32,696 bases of DNA from Verrucomicrobiota bacterium (GTDB taxonomy: Bacteria; Verrucomicrobiota; Verrucomicrobiia; Chthoniobacterales; JAFAMB01). Under the pieces are notes generated by a model, which saw only the letters and a program-made list of their open reading frames with translations, ran no database searches and had not been told where the DNA came from. This document shows, one piece after another, positions 25,425-32,696 of this stretch. The first letter of the stretch is position 1. Each line of letters opens with the position of its first letter. Position numbers and translations under genes: made by a program. The stretch covers positions 1 to 32,696 of the forward strand of contig JAFAKL010000398.1 of NCBI GenBank assembly GCA_019235445.1, read 5' to 3'.

Positions 25425-26531
25425 TCACTCGCGCTCCCTTTGCCATCGCGCGTGTTCACGGATTTTCTCGCTCAGGGTCTTGGCTTTTTCTGGGTAAAGC
25501 TGGCTTTCAACCTCCAGATCAAACTGTGTCGAACGGTTTGCATAGAAGGGATAGGTGGCTCCCAAGGTTGAAGGCTGATAGCGCCAATGCTTATAGACCC
25601 AAAGCCAGTGGTCCGGGTTTCCGCGAATGATTGGCTCAAACTGGTTCCAGCAGGTCTGGGTAATCTCTTGGTACGAACTGCCGGAGGGAAACCGCAGCCA
25701 TGGCAGAACACGGACCAGATAGCCGCCATCTCCCCGCGGCAGAGTCACCCACGGGACAAGAGGGCATCCGGTACGCTGATGCAGGAAAGCGTGTATCTGA
25801 GTGACGCGCATTTTCAGGCCGAACCCATCAATAATGACGGCGGAGTCCCTCAGCTTGAGGGTCAAGTCGGTGAAAAGGAAGACCGATTCACCGGTGCGCA
25901 GCGCCCTCAGCAGGCCCACGACGGCGTTGTTGGGAACAATAATTTTGTGCCCGGTGGCTTCTCGCAAATTTCGGAAGATTGGCGTCAAACGCTCGTTCTT
26001 AAGCGGCTGCGAAACGATCACAAGCGGCCTTCCTTTGATCCCGAGCAGCGCGCCGGCTAATTCCACGTTCCCGAAATGCGGGCTGATCGCGATGAAAGGA
26101 ACTTCAGATTCGACAAGCTCGCGAAGTCTTTGGGGATCCTCGAAAGAAATGAAGTCGTCAACGTTCGAGTTGGTCAACCGGCGGCTCCAGAATAGCTCGA
26201 GAAAGTTCCTTCCAAAGACTTGGAGGGATCGTCGCGCGACGCGACGCCGCTGTCTGGGGTTAAGGCATGAGCCCAAGGCGACCTCGAGATTAGCCAGGGC
26301 GACCTTACGTCCTTTCGAATCGCCCCAGAATACGATGGACCCTGCGAGATCCCCCATTTTTTGGACGACTCCGAAGGGCAAGGTCCGGACGAGCCGGCCA
26401 AAGGAACTTACGAGCACCCATTCTATCCAGTAGCGGACGCGTTTCACCCTCTCTTTCAAGAATAATGTTCCGTTTGATAATCTCTCGAGCTGTACGTTGA
26501 GCAACTGGCCTGCCGTCGGCTCATGGCGCAT
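25425..26531 (-). CDS. LpxL/HtrB-type lysophospholipid acyltransferase
   Basis: A 368-residue member of the bacterial lipid A biosynthesis acyltransferase family, which adds a secondary acyl chain at the inner membrane. An N-terminal amphipathic or membrane segment (YWIEWVLVSSFGRLVRTLPF) is followed by the HX4E catalytic motif H152-E157 in ISPHFGNVELAG. LVIVSQPLKNERLTPIFRNL, VFLFTDLTLK and NPDHWLWVYKHWRYQP are also typical. Its presence suggests an outer membrane with acylated glycolipid, although the exact acceptor is unknown. ATG 26529-26531 is the first start in frame; an internal GTG-led start near residue 29 cannot be excluded. Confidence 0.88.
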   Translation of the reverse strand: MRHEPTAGQLLNVQLERLSNGTLFLKERVKRVRYWIEWVLVSSFGRLVRTLPFGVVQKMGDLAGSIVFWGDSKGRKVALANLEVALGSCLNPRQRRRVARRSLQVFGRNFLELFWSRRLTNSNVDDFISFEDPQRLRELVESEVPFIAISPHFGNVELAGALLGIKGRPLVIVSQPLKNERLTPIFRNLREATGHKIIVPNNAVVGLLRALRTGESVFLFTDLTLKLRDSAVIIDGFGLKMRVTQIHAFLHQRTGCPLVPWVTLPRGDGGYLVRVLPWLRFPSGSSYQEITQTCWNQFEPIIRGNPDHWLWVYKHWRYQPSTLGATYPFYANRSTQFDLEVESQLYPEKAKTLSEKIREHARWQRERE

Positions 26532-26569
26532 TGGGTGTAACAGCGGCTGGGCGTCGGTTTTTAAAGGAC

Positions 26570-26863
26570 TTAATCGTCAGACTGATGCTCGGCAGGGGAA
26601 ATCAAAATCTCCAGTTTGTCACCAACTTTCAACTCCTCTCCGGAATTGAAGCTGAATTCGCCATGTTCCATCCGCGAGCCCTGTGCATGCTGAAGTTGCG
26701 GCTTCGCAATCTTCACCATAAATGTGCCATCCGAGTATCTGATTCCAGACGCGCACATTCTCGCATGGACAACGTAGCCACCGACTTCAACGCCCTCGGC
26801 AATCTCAATGACGGGTTGCTTTGCCACCCTGATCACTTCTGCGACTCCGGCGCCTTCCTCCAT
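26570..26863 (-). CDS. Small hypothetical beta-rich protein
   Basis: 97 residues without signal peptide or membrane segment. Alternating strands (VIEIAEGVEVGGYVVHARM, TFMVKIAKPQL, GEELKVGDKLEILI) suggest a compact beta-barrel. The C-terminus GEELKVGDKLEILI resembles the end of S1/TRAM-like or biotinyl-like barrels, but no family can be named. It lies 38 bases upstream of the acyltransferase on the same strand and may form an operon with it. A competing plus-strand frame over the same bases looks non-coding. Confidence 0.55.
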   Translation of the reverse strand: MEEGAGVAEVIRVAKQPVIEIAEGVEVGGYVVHARMCASGIRYSDGTFMVKIAKPQLQHAQGSRMEHGEFSFNSGEELKVGDKLEILISPAEHQSDD

Positions 26864-26973
26864 GCCAGCAGTTTGTCAGTGCATCAACTGCAGGTCAAAT
26901 GGTTGCTGGCGCCCCTCAACCACCTGATGAATCTTGCGAAACGGGTGCTACTCCCTTGACTTATGAACAGCTT

Positions 26974-27762
26974 ATGAATCTGGAACTAAACAATAAAACT
27001 GCTCTCATTTCAGGCTCCACGAAGGGTATCGGTTTCGCAATTGCCAACCGGCTCGCCGCGGAAGGAGCCCGTGTCATTGTGAACGGCCGGTCGGAAAAGG
27101 CCGTTGCGCTTGCCTCTGATCAAATTCGGCAGGTTTTTCCGGAAGCCAAACTCGAAGGCTTTGCCGGAGACCTTGCCACGGCAAAGTCGGCCCAAGAGCT
27201 GGTCGAACGGTTCGCGGCGGTAGACATTCTGGTAAACAATCTTGGAATATTTGAGCCTAAATCTTTCGACGAAATTCCTGACGAGGATTGGCGCCGTTTC
27301 TTTGAGGTCAACGTGTTGAGCGGCGCGCGTCTCAGCCGCGCTTATGTTTCTGGCATGAAGCAGCGGAACTGGGGTCGGATCATTTTCATCAGCAGCGAGA
27401 GCGCGATTCAAACTCCGGTGGAGATGATTCATTATGGCGCGACCAAGACCGCCCAATTGGCGATTTCGCGTGGATTGGCAGAGTATTGCGCAGGTACTGG
27501 CGTTACCGTGAATGCCGTCCTTCCCGGGCCAACGCGCTCAGCTGGGGTGGAAGACTTTGTCACGCAGCTTAGCGGTGGGCAAGAGTTCGAAGTTTTTGAG
27601 AAGGAGTTTTTCAGAAACGTTCGACCAAGTTCGCTCCTCAAACGCTTTGAGACACCCGAAGAAGTGGCCAGCCTGGTCACCTTTGTTTGCAGTCCTCTCG
27701 CCTCAGGCATCAGCGGGGCAGCACTGCGCGCGGACGGCGGAGTCGTTCGCTCTTGTTTTTAA
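26974..27762 (+). CDS. Short-chain dehydrogenase/reductase
   Basis: A classical SDR of 262 residues, NAD(P)-dependent. The cofactor motif is GSTKGIG at 14-20, followed by NNLG at 88-91 (usually NNAG). The catalytic set is Ser at 140-143 (ISSES), Tyr154 and Lys158 (HYGATK). VNAVLPGPTRSAGVEDFV and the C-terminal SGAALRADGGVVRSCF complete the fold, similar to 3-oxoacyl-ACP reductase-like SDRs. The substrate is unknown. ATG 26974 gives the standard N-terminus MNLELNNKTALISG; ATG 26962 and 26899 lie upstream. It is divergent from the small protein at 26570-26863. Confidence 0.88.
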   Translation: MNLELNNKTALISGSTKGIGFAIANRLAAEGARVIVNGRSEKAVALASDQIRQVFPEAKLEGFAGDLATAKSAQELVERFAAVDILVNNLGIFEPKSFDEIPDEDWRRFFEVNVLSGARLSRAYVSGMKQRNWGRIIFISSESAIQTPVEMIHYGATKTAQLAISRGLAEYCAGTGVTVNAVLPGPTRSAGVEDFVTQLSGGQEFEVFEKEFFRNVRPSSLLKRFETPEEVASLVTFVCSPLASGISGAALRADGGVVRSCF

Positions 27763-27769
27763 CCGAAGA

Positions 27770-27867
27770 TCAAGACCGAGCGGTGTGGACGTTGTGCCAC
27801 GATGAACTGCAAGTTCTTCCTGTACGCATCGTGGCGCTGCAGCTGTTCTTACTTTGAGCGGTCTTGA
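27770..27867. ncRNA. Nested inverted repeat, candidate structured RNA or bidirectional terminator
   Basis: The outer arms TCAAGACCG (27770-27778) and CGGTCTTGA (27859-27867) are perfect complements. Inside, GCCACGATG (27796-27804) and CATCGTGGC (27827-27835) form a second perfect 9-bp stem around a 22-base loop. The whole is about 98 bases, starts 8 bases after the SDR stop and lies between convergent genes. Downstream on the plus strand comes CTCCACCTTTTTC. The remaining bases to 27985 show nothing else. Confidence 0.45.
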
Positions 27868-27985
27868 ATTTCTCCACCTTTTTCTGGCCGGCATTGGAAG
27901 CGCACACTTACCAGCCGTATTTCGACTTGGAATCCAAGCGGCACGCCAGCAGATCGGTTCTTGATCCGCGAATGAAACGCAAAAC

Positions 27986-28264
27986 TCATGCACAGCTGAC
28001 CAGCGTCTTCCCCTTTTTTGCCAACAGAGAATGAATCGACGCGATAGTTTGAGCGTGAATTTTGCAGATTTCGGTTTCTGTGAGACCGAGGCAATCCGCT
28101 ATCTCCATCGACCGCATATTTTCGTGGTAGAACATCGCCAGGACTTTTCTGGACGCCGGTGGCAGCTGGGCGAGTAAAGAGACAATTTCTTCACGTCCAG
28201 CTTCGGAAACACCGCGGTTTTCATCAGTACCGATTGATCCGCTGAGCTCTTCTATCGAATGCAT
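27986..28264 (-). CDS. Stand-alone sigma-70 region 4-like protein
   Basis: 92 residues. Residues about 27-85 match sigma-factor region 4: IVSLLAQLPPASRKVLAMFY, then SMEIADCLGLTETEICKIHA as the helix-turn-helix, and ASIHSLLAKKG. Regions 1 to 3 are absent and there is no room for them upstream, so this is a free-standing -35-recognition-type domain. Such proteins can act as small transcription regulators or parts of split sigma factors. ATG 28262-28264 is preceded by AAGGAG at five to six bases, the best Shine-Dalgarno site in the window. The leader 28265-28546 shows no other convincing gene. Confidence 0.75.
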   Translation of the reverse strand: MHSIEELSGSIGTDENRGVSEAGREEIVSLLAQLPPASRKVLAMFYHENMRSMEIADCLGLTETEICKIHAQTIASIHSLLAKKGKTLVSCA

Positions 28265-28546
28265 GGCCTCTCCTTCGACCCTATGAGTTTTAGACGACTT
28301 AAAAACAAGCTACAAGAAAACGAAGATCGATAAAGCAGCTGAGCCAGACAAAATTCACATTAAAAATGGCTGATGCGGGACCTTCATTGATTATGGAAAA
28401 TAGACTAACTCGCCTGCAGAAGCTGCTTGAGGATTAACGGTTTCACCGAAAGAGAGCCGAAATCTCGCTGCGGTGATAGCAACCCCATACCTTGGACCGC
28501 CAAGAGAAGCTCCAGTTCTAAGCCATCTGCCAGACTTGGCGAACCA

Positions 28547-28795
28547 TTAAAGTTGCCCGCTGGGCACTCTGAGCATCGCCTCTTTGCTGACCACTTCGGT
28601 TTTTTCCCTGGCTTCTCGCTCTTCCTCTAGCTCAGGAGCCTGCTCTTTGTCCTCGCGTTTTTCTTGTCCCTCTTCCTCGCCGGTCGTCGGGCGTTCAATA
28701 TCTTGTTCGTGGATGAGAGGGGGATCAAAAGCCTCGGTCTTATTAGTACGATCAGGGGCGTCTTTATCGGTCCAAATCATACCGCCAGTTCGCAC
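28547..28795 (-). CDS. Small acidic hypothetical protein
   Basis: 82 residues from GTG 28793-28795, preceded by GAGGG, or 77 from an internal ATG. The middle is very rich in Glu, Lys and Arg (EEEGQEKREDKEQAPELEEE), suggesting a charged helix or disordered linker; no family is recognised. The gene lies between the M15 peptidase and the sigma-4 gene on the same strand, with 21 bases to the former, so it could be the last gene of that transcript. A low-complexity chance frame is the alternative. Confidence 0.5.
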   Translation of the reverse strand: MRTGGMIWTDKDAPDRTNKTEAFDPPLIHEQDIERPTTGEEEGQEKREDKEQAPELEEEREAREKTEVVSKEAMLRVPSGQL

Positions 28796-28816
28796 CCGGA
28801 TCCCTCTCTGGCCTTA

Positions 28817-29623
28817 CTAATTCCCCGGCTGTAAGAGCTCCGGACGATATTCAAAGTGCATCGTATCGTAATGGTACCATTTGCCTCCCCAGATAAAGCC
28901 GTGGCGCTCGAAGATCTCCACACTCCGGTGCGGGATCCGGTTCTTGTACGGAATCAGTTTACCGTGATCGTCGGAAGTATTCCAACGCCAGTAGTCGGAA
29001 TAGGCAGGATCGATATCGATCGCAATGCCGAATGAATGCGCGCTTAACTGATCGGATCCGGCAATCGGTCGCCAGCTAAAGGTGCCGCCAGGTTTGAGAA
29101 CATACTTCTTATCTTCCGGCGGTAGTTGGTCGAGTTCGGCCGATACCGCTTCCAGCTGGCGGTCGACTCCATTGACTCGAGTGATGCGGATAAACAGGTG
29201 AGCGGAGTGAGGCAGCCAGGGGACCGTGGTTAAGTGCGACTCCACTTCTTTCGCGTTTGCACCGTACATTTTCTTGAACAGAGCGGCGCACCGGAAACGT
29301 CCTGGATCAAAGTTGACCGCCGGCGTCCCATAGGATTGAGGACCGGTAGGATAGGGCTGGATAAGCTCATCCTCGGGGTCTGCCTCGGAAAGCAGCTCCT
29401 CAAAGCTTTTGGAACGGCCGTCGTCGAACTGGATGCCGCCCCCATCTCTTAAGATCAGCATATTGTCCCGATAGCCGGAGAAGAAATTCGGATAGGCTCG
29501 CAAGAATTTTTCCGCTTTGGATAGGACGCTGCCAGCCTCAGCAGATTGACCATGTGGTTGGAAACAGAGAATAATCAAACAAAAGATTAGAAAGCCTCTT
29601 CGCATCGATTCCGAGACCGGCAT
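28817..29623 (-). CDS. Secreted M15-family D-alanyl-D-alanine carboxypeptidase-like protein
   Basis: About 268 residues. MRRGFLIFCLIILCFQPHGQ is a signal peptide. The peptidase M15 (VanY-like) domain spans about 60-262. The zinc site is seen in QLSAHSFGIAIDIDP (H and D six residues apart) and in YHYDTMHFEYRPEL (second His, catalytic Glu). The family trims peptidoglycan stem peptides. The start is ambiguous: ATG 29621-29623 or ATG 29603-29605, the latter placing the signal peptide at the very N-terminus. The frame continues up to 29893, but that part has no signal-peptide logic and is probably non-coding. Confidence 0.85.
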   Translation of the reverse strand: MPVSESMRRGFLIFCLIILCFQPHGQSAEAGSVLSKAEKFLRAYPNFFSGYRDNMLILRDGGGIQFDDGRSKSFEELLSEADPEDELIQPYPTGPQSYGTPAVNFDPGRFRCAALFKKMYGANAKEVESHLTTVPWLPHSAHLFIRITRVNGVDRQLEAVSAELDQLPPEDKKYVLKPGGTFSWRPIAGSDQLSAHSFGIAIDIDPAYSDYWRWNTSDDHGKLIPYKNRIPHRSVEIFERHGFIWGGKWYHYDTMHFEYRPELLQPGN

Positions 29624-29712
29624 CTTCGAATCTGAAGCGACTGTCCCCAGAACGCCATTTGAATAATTCTTGAGGTGGTGGAGCGGGTAGCATGGCGGCA
29701 CTAGTTTATATA

Positions 29713-29732
29713 TTTTCAGTAAACACTGAAAA
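29713..29732. promoter_or_regulatory. Perfect AT-rich inverted repeat
   Basis: TTTTCAGT (29713-29720) and ACTGAAAA (29725-29732) flank AAAC. It lies between the stop of the small membrane protein and the start of the M15 gene. It may be an operator for the M15 gene or a weak terminator. Confidence 0.4.
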
Positions 29733-29742
29733 GGATAGGCAT

Positions 29743-30069
29743 TTAGTGCGAGGGGCCACCGAGCGAATTTCCAAAAGGGCTGCTGCTGGTGGCGCCGCGC
29801 GGTCGCAGAGAGATCAAGAAAACCAAAAGAAGATTGGTCCAGGCTCTTTTTGTCACATGAAGCAAACTGGCTACAGTCTCTACCGCGACGCAAAGAGGTG
29901 CGCTTCCAGTGGCAATCAATCCGACTGAGGTTACAATCCGATCAAAAGCCGTCGTGGAGGCTGAGATGCCGTCAGGTCTTTCGTTGGCAAGATAGAAAAA
30001 CTGAGCTTGCAACGTGGTGGCCAATCCAAGGATTGCTCCGATTAAGAGTTGGGAAAAATTGGTTTTCAT
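29743..30069 (-). CDS. Small hypothetical membrane protein
   Basis: 108 residues from ATG 30067-30069 (MKTNFSQLLIGAILGLATTL). Three hydrophobic stretches are visible: about 8-23, 48-68 (IVTSVGLIATGSAPLCVAVE) and 79-90 (WTNLLLVFLISL). The tail is Gly/Ser/Pro-rich. No family is recognised. The frame is open upstream to 30141, but the extension has no membrane or signal character. It lies between the flippase and the M15 gene on the same strand. Confidence 0.5.
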   Translation of the reverse strand: MKTNFSQLLIGAILGLATTLQAQFFYLANERPDGISASTTAFDRIVTSVGLIATGSAPLCVAVETVASLLHVTKRAWTNLLLVFLISLRPRGATSSSPFGNSLGGPSH

Positions 30070-30309
30070 CGCAGGACATTTGAGCACTAAGTGGAGAGTC
30101 CAGTCTACCTGGTGAAGGTAGTTCCTCTCGGAGAGCATCAACGTCCTGTTACTGCGACCACCACTGCAGCCAGGAGATCGCTACTCTCACAACTAGTTTT
30201 GCTCAGTAATCTCGAAGTGATCGATGTCAAAACCAGATTCAGCTGTCAGAGGCAACATGGCGAATCTTCATACTGGCCACAGCTTGCGACAGATAAGTTA
30301 TGGCGCCCG

Positions 30310-30333
30310 GGCCAGGTCGTGAGTTGCCTGGCC
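30310..30333 (-). terminator. Hairpin after the flippase gene
   Basis: GGCCAGG (30310-30316) and CCTGGCC (30327-30333) form a perfect 7-bp stem with a 10-base loop, seven bases beyond the flippase stop. No T-tract follows on the minus strand. The rest of 30070-30309 shows no gene. Confidence 0.45.
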
Positions 30334-30340
30334 TAATTGA

Positions 30341-31990
30341 TCATAGACCGGAGGATGCTGAGGGGACCGGTTTGCCCCGGCGAACCCGAGGCCCAAGGCC
30401 GATCTCCTGGAGCAAAGGGAAATAGATTTCCTTTTGATCCATGACGAACCAAAAGACGACGAAATAGACGCTGAAGAGCACTCCGTTTGCCGCAATCAGG
30501 CGCAGGAGAGGCGAGGTGATTAAATGCAGAAAGTTCCAGGCTGCCAGGGCACATCCCGCTGCAATTAAGATGGAGAAGAAAGGAAGCATCACTACCTTGA
30601 TCGTTTCCGCAGCTGTAACGGGTGTCTTGTGCGTGGCCCAACAGATAACCGGCAGGACCAAAAGCGCTGTTGTGATCGAGAGTCCTGCGGCCACGCCGCC
30701 CGGCCCATACGGGAGACCGATGAGCTCACCCAGGATTACTGCTGGAGCGACAATCAAACCGATATGGAGGCTCCGCATTGCTCGCCCGGTGCTAAGAAGC
30801 AGCCAGGAAAGCGGATTGAGTAACGCGAAGGTCAAGATGGTGGGCGCCAATAATCTGCAGGCTGGAGCAGCCGCACTCCACTTTGATCCAAGAAAGACCT
30901 GGACAATGTCTTCCGCATACAGTGCACAGCCGACGGTGATTGGCATGACCAGAAATAGGAAAAAGCCGTAACCCTTGAGGAAGTAATTCTTAAAGCGCTC
31001 GGGATCATTCTGAAGGCGGGACAAGGCAGGGAAGGCGACCAAGGAGACGGTCGAGTTCAGGTTTGCGGTTGGAATATTAACGAGTTGGTACGCCCGTCCG
31101 TAGATGCCCAGGGGTTGGGAGCCCCAGAAACGTCCGATCAAAACTTTGTCGGCATTATACGTAATAAATGCCAAAACGCCGTCCAGGGTCACGGTGCCGC
31201 CGAATCGAAGTTGGGCCCAGACGTCAGTTCTCCAGCATGGCGGGCCGGGCGTCCATCGATATGCGGCCCAGATCCCGAGCATGTTCACGAGAGCAGGACA
31301 GATGTTCATTACAACCAGCGCCCAGTAGCTCCGCTCAGTCGCAGCCATCGCCACTCCGACCGAAGTGCTGACGATAAACGAGATAACGTCGAGGGCGGTC
31401 AGAACCGAGAAGCGCATGTCGCGCTGCAGCATTGCCCTATGCTGCGCTGCCGCTCCATTAAATAGGAACCCAAATCCGACCACGATCCCAATCCATAAAA
31501 GGCGTGGTTCATGGTAGAAGGCCACCAGAACCGGCGCGGCGGCCGCGCATATTGTCGCCAGAAAGGCTCCCACGCCAAGATTGATCCAGAAAAGCATCGA
31601 GAGCTGTGCGTGACTGATGGTGGCGCGCTGGACCGTGGCCATCGATAAACCAAAATCTCGAAACATGTCCAGAATCCCCGTGCATGCGGTTACCATGGAC
31701 ACTAATCCGAACTGCTCCGGGGCAAGAAGGCGGGCGAGCGCCATCATCGAACCGAGACGCAGGACAAAGGTTGCCCCTTGGCCGAGAGTTGAGACCAATG
31801 CTCCGCGAAGGGTTCTCCGTTTCAGGTCATCCCTTGGAGGGTTCCTGGGAGAACCGTCCGTTCTGCCGCTCTCCCCGGAAATGGAGTTCGCCTCTGGATG
31901 GAGCTGCTCAGTAGGCATGCCTGCTGAGATCACTTTGTATTTAGGGTGGGAGACAAAGGGGGCCATCTGAACGGCCGGACCTTGGAGCAT
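30341..31990 (-). CDS. Wzx/MOP-type polysaccharide flippase
   Basis: A 549-residue integral membrane protein of the multidrug/oligosaccharidyl-lipid/polysaccharide exporter superfamily, moving lipid-linked glycan units across the inner membrane. After a 55-residue soluble N-terminus come about 12 to 14 helices. LRGALVSTLGQGATFVLRLG and LARLLAPEQFGLVSMVTACT are the standard first helices of the WzxC/lipopolysaccharide biosynthesis group, and RFGGTVTLDGVLAFITYNAD is also typical. ATG 31988-31990 is the longest start; ATG 31916-31918 (MPTEQLHPEANS) is preceded by AGCAGG and may be the real one. It fits functionally with the glycosyltransferases elsewhere in the window, though none is adjacent. 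Confidence 0.88.
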   Translation of the reverse strand: MLQGPAVQMAPFVSHPKYKVISAGMPTEQLHPEANSISGESGRTDGSPRNPPRDDLKRRTLRGALVSTLGQGATFVLRLGSMMALARLLAPEQFGLVSMVTACTGILDMFRDFGLSMATVQRATISHAQLSMLFWINLGVGAFLATICAAAAPVLVAFYHEPRLLWIGIVVGFGFLFNGAAAQHRAMLQRDMRFSVLTALDVISFIVSTSVGVAMAATERSYWALVVMNICPALVNMLGIWAAYRWTPGPPCWRTDVWAQLRFGGTVTLDGVLAFITYNADKVLIGRFWGSQPLGIYGRAYQLVNIPTANLNSTVSLVAFPALSRLQNDPERFKNYFLKGYGFFLFLVMPITVGCALYAEDIVQVFLGSKWSAAAPACRLLAPTILTFALLNPLSWLLLSTGRAMRSLHIGLIVAPAVILGELIGLPYGPGGVAAGLSITTALLVLPVICWATHKTPVTAAETIKVVMLPFFSILIAAGCALAAWNFLHLITSPLLRLIAANGVLFSVYFVVFWFVMDQKEIYFPLLQEIGLGPRVRRGKPVPSASSGL

Positions 31991-32319
31991 GGCGAAGAAA
32001 CAAAGTGAATTAGATTATCCCGGTCACACAGAGTGCTCATGTGGGCGACACAATAGCTGCCCTTGTTATTATTGCAATTATTATATTAGCTGATATTCTG
32101 GAGACTCGCGCTACTAGACGGGACAGCCTTCCGGAATTCAACGCGCTGCTAAAAGCGCTCAAAGCCGGCCGAGCGCCGCTGGCGGCCAAGCGGGCCCCCT
32201 GTGCGCGTCGAGACGCAAAGACGCGCCCTGAAGGTTAAGCCGCCGGGGCGCAAGCATGGACATCCGGCCGCCTCCGACACAAACCCGACCATCTCGATGA
32301 GCACATTGACGCATTGAGG
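31991..32319. other. Region without a convincing gene
   Basis: The upstream side of the flippase gene. A GTG-started frame at 32041-32238 begins with a hydrophobic stretch (ALVIIAIIILADILE), then becomes Arg/Ala-rich and Pro-poor with no recognisable domain, so it is not called a gene. The remainder has no repeats or hairpins of note. Confidence 0.4.
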
Positions 32320-32696
32320 TCAAACTGTGCGCTTGTCCCCATTGCGACGGGTATGTCCCCATTGCAACGGTAGGCAGTTCAACAAGGCCAAAAGGGGCTT
32401 TCCATGCGCAAAAGCTCCGCTGTATTGCGCGATTGTTTCGGCCTGCGGCTGAGCCCAGGCGGCCTCTCTCAGGCGCTTAAAGCCATTCGCAAGGCCAACT
32501 TCGTCCCCCGGCAGGGCGAGGGCTTCTTTTGCGAAGTGGACACGGCGCCGTCGCTCTGCAATTTCAGCGAACACCAGCTCATTGGCCGCTGTTGGAGCAA
32601 TAACGCCAACACTAAAGTTGCCCGCATCATTTGAGTAGACGGTAGCTGTTACATCAAGCGGAAAAGAGGCAGCATTCGCAATATCATAGACCACAA
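32320..32696 (-). CDS. Truncated surface-protein fragment, 5' end outside the window
   Basis: The minus-strand frame is open from the right edge to a stop at 32320. The first 47 residues read like a repeat of bacterial surface or adhesin-like proteins: FPLDVTATVYSNDAGNFSVG followed by APTAANELVFAEIA, where TxANELVF is a common phrase. From about 32553 downward the sequence turns into a basic stretch (AERRRRVHFAKEA) unlike the start, coinciding with the transposase-like frame on the other strand. The genuine protein therefore probably ended at an insertion. The gene call is tentative. Confidence 0.4.
   Translation of the reverse strand, partial: VVYDIANAASFPLDVTATVYSNDAGNFSVGVIAPTAANELVFAEIAERRRRVHFAKEALALPGDEVGLANGFKRLREAAWAQPQAETIAQYSGAFAHGKPLLALLNCLPLQWGHTRRNGDKRTV
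32334..32373. repeat. Two tandem 20-bp repeats
   Basis: TGTCCCCATTGCGACGGGTA (32334-32353) is followed by TGTCCCCATTGCAACGGTA and one further base (32354-32373). The TGTCCCC core is shared in style with the array near 5.1 kb (TGTCCC on the minus strand) and may mark the edge of a mobile element. Confidence 0.7.
32404..32560 (+). mobile_element. Possible transposase fragment
   Basis: A plus-strand frame from ATG 32404 contains DCFGLRLSPGGLSQALKAI, similar by eye to a conserved segment of IS66/ISNCY-type transposases (LRxxFGLxLSxGGL). It loses this character near 32550, where the opposite strand becomes surface-protein-like. No inverted-repeat end or target duplication could be identified in the window. 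This is a short similarity and could be chance. Confidence 0.3.

Noticed and set aside
25801-26433. Plus-strand frame of about 210 codons
   Set aside because: It is antisense to the LpxL-like gene and Ser/Arg-rich with no motifs.
28366-28437. 23-codon plus-strand ORF that would read on after its TAA in the same frame
   Set aside because: It resembles a short coding remnant (ENRLTRLQKLLED) but is too short to support, and nothing downstream continues it recognisably.
32041-32238. 65-codon frame with a hydrophobic N-terminus
   Set aside because: It has a GTG start without a ribosome-binding site and turns into an Arg/Ala-rich tail; a chance frame is as likely.
1-32696. CRISPR array, rRNA or tRNA genes
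   Set aside because: No regularly spaced repeats with unique spacers, no rRNA segments and no cloverleaf-like sequence were recognised anywhere; a covariance-model scan would be needed to be certain for tRNA.

Overview
The window looks like chromosome from a free-living Gram-negative bacterium, most likely a soil Verrucomicrobiota (Chthoniobacterales-like). This placement is inferred from Ser/Thr/Pro-rich secreted proteins, a lipid-A-type acyltransferase beside peptidoglycan enzymes, heptamer-type intergenic repeats and a moderately G+C-rich base composition. No rRNA, tRNA or taxonomic marker is present, so it is not proven.

Layout. 1-4769: 3' end of a glycogen-synthase-like glycosyltransferase, the GTPase obg, a GT4 glycosyltransferase and, convergently, a sorbitol/xylitol-type dehydrogenase. 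4770-6703: a gene-poor island with tandem repeats and a wrecked tyrosine recombinase, read as an old mobile-element scar. 6704-9754 (minus strand): OsmC peroxiredoxin, an unannotated 59-residue ORF, a TIGR01777 epimerase-like protein and a zinc amidase with a Pro-rich linker. 9950-12537 (plus): an unusual 660-residue glycosyltransferase-PHP phosphoesterase fusion, translationally coupled to a HAD phosphatase. 12612-15240 (minus): a low-complexity lipoprotein, a tandem-ACT protein and two coupled secreted proteins of unknown family.

15362-22045 (plus): a tight purS-purQ-purL-purF-purM operon (steps of IMP synthesis with the small-PurL/PurS/PurQ enzyme), followed by an alpha/beta-hydrolase whose three catalytic residues all appear to be replaced. 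22121-26863 (minus): YacP-like NYN RNase, a CobS-like membrane protein with a degenerate motif, ispH, an L,D-transpeptidase lipoprotein, an LpxL-like acyltransferase and a small unknown protein. 26974-27762 (plus): an SDR oxidoreductase, followed by a nested inverted repeat. 27986-31990 (minus): a stand-alone sigma region-4 protein, an acidic small protein, an M15 carboxypeptidase, a small membrane protein and a Wzx-type flippase. 31991-32696: a non-coding stretch with repeats, then an apparent junction between a transposase-like fragment and a truncated surface-protein fragment.

Themes are central metabolism (purines, isoprenoids, glycogen) interleaved with envelope construction. The strongest candidates for something new are the GT-PHP fusion with its coupled HAD phosphatase, the apparently dead alpha/beta-hydrolase behind the purine operon, the free-standing sigma-4 protein next to a nested palindrome, and the coupled secreted pair at 13976-15240.
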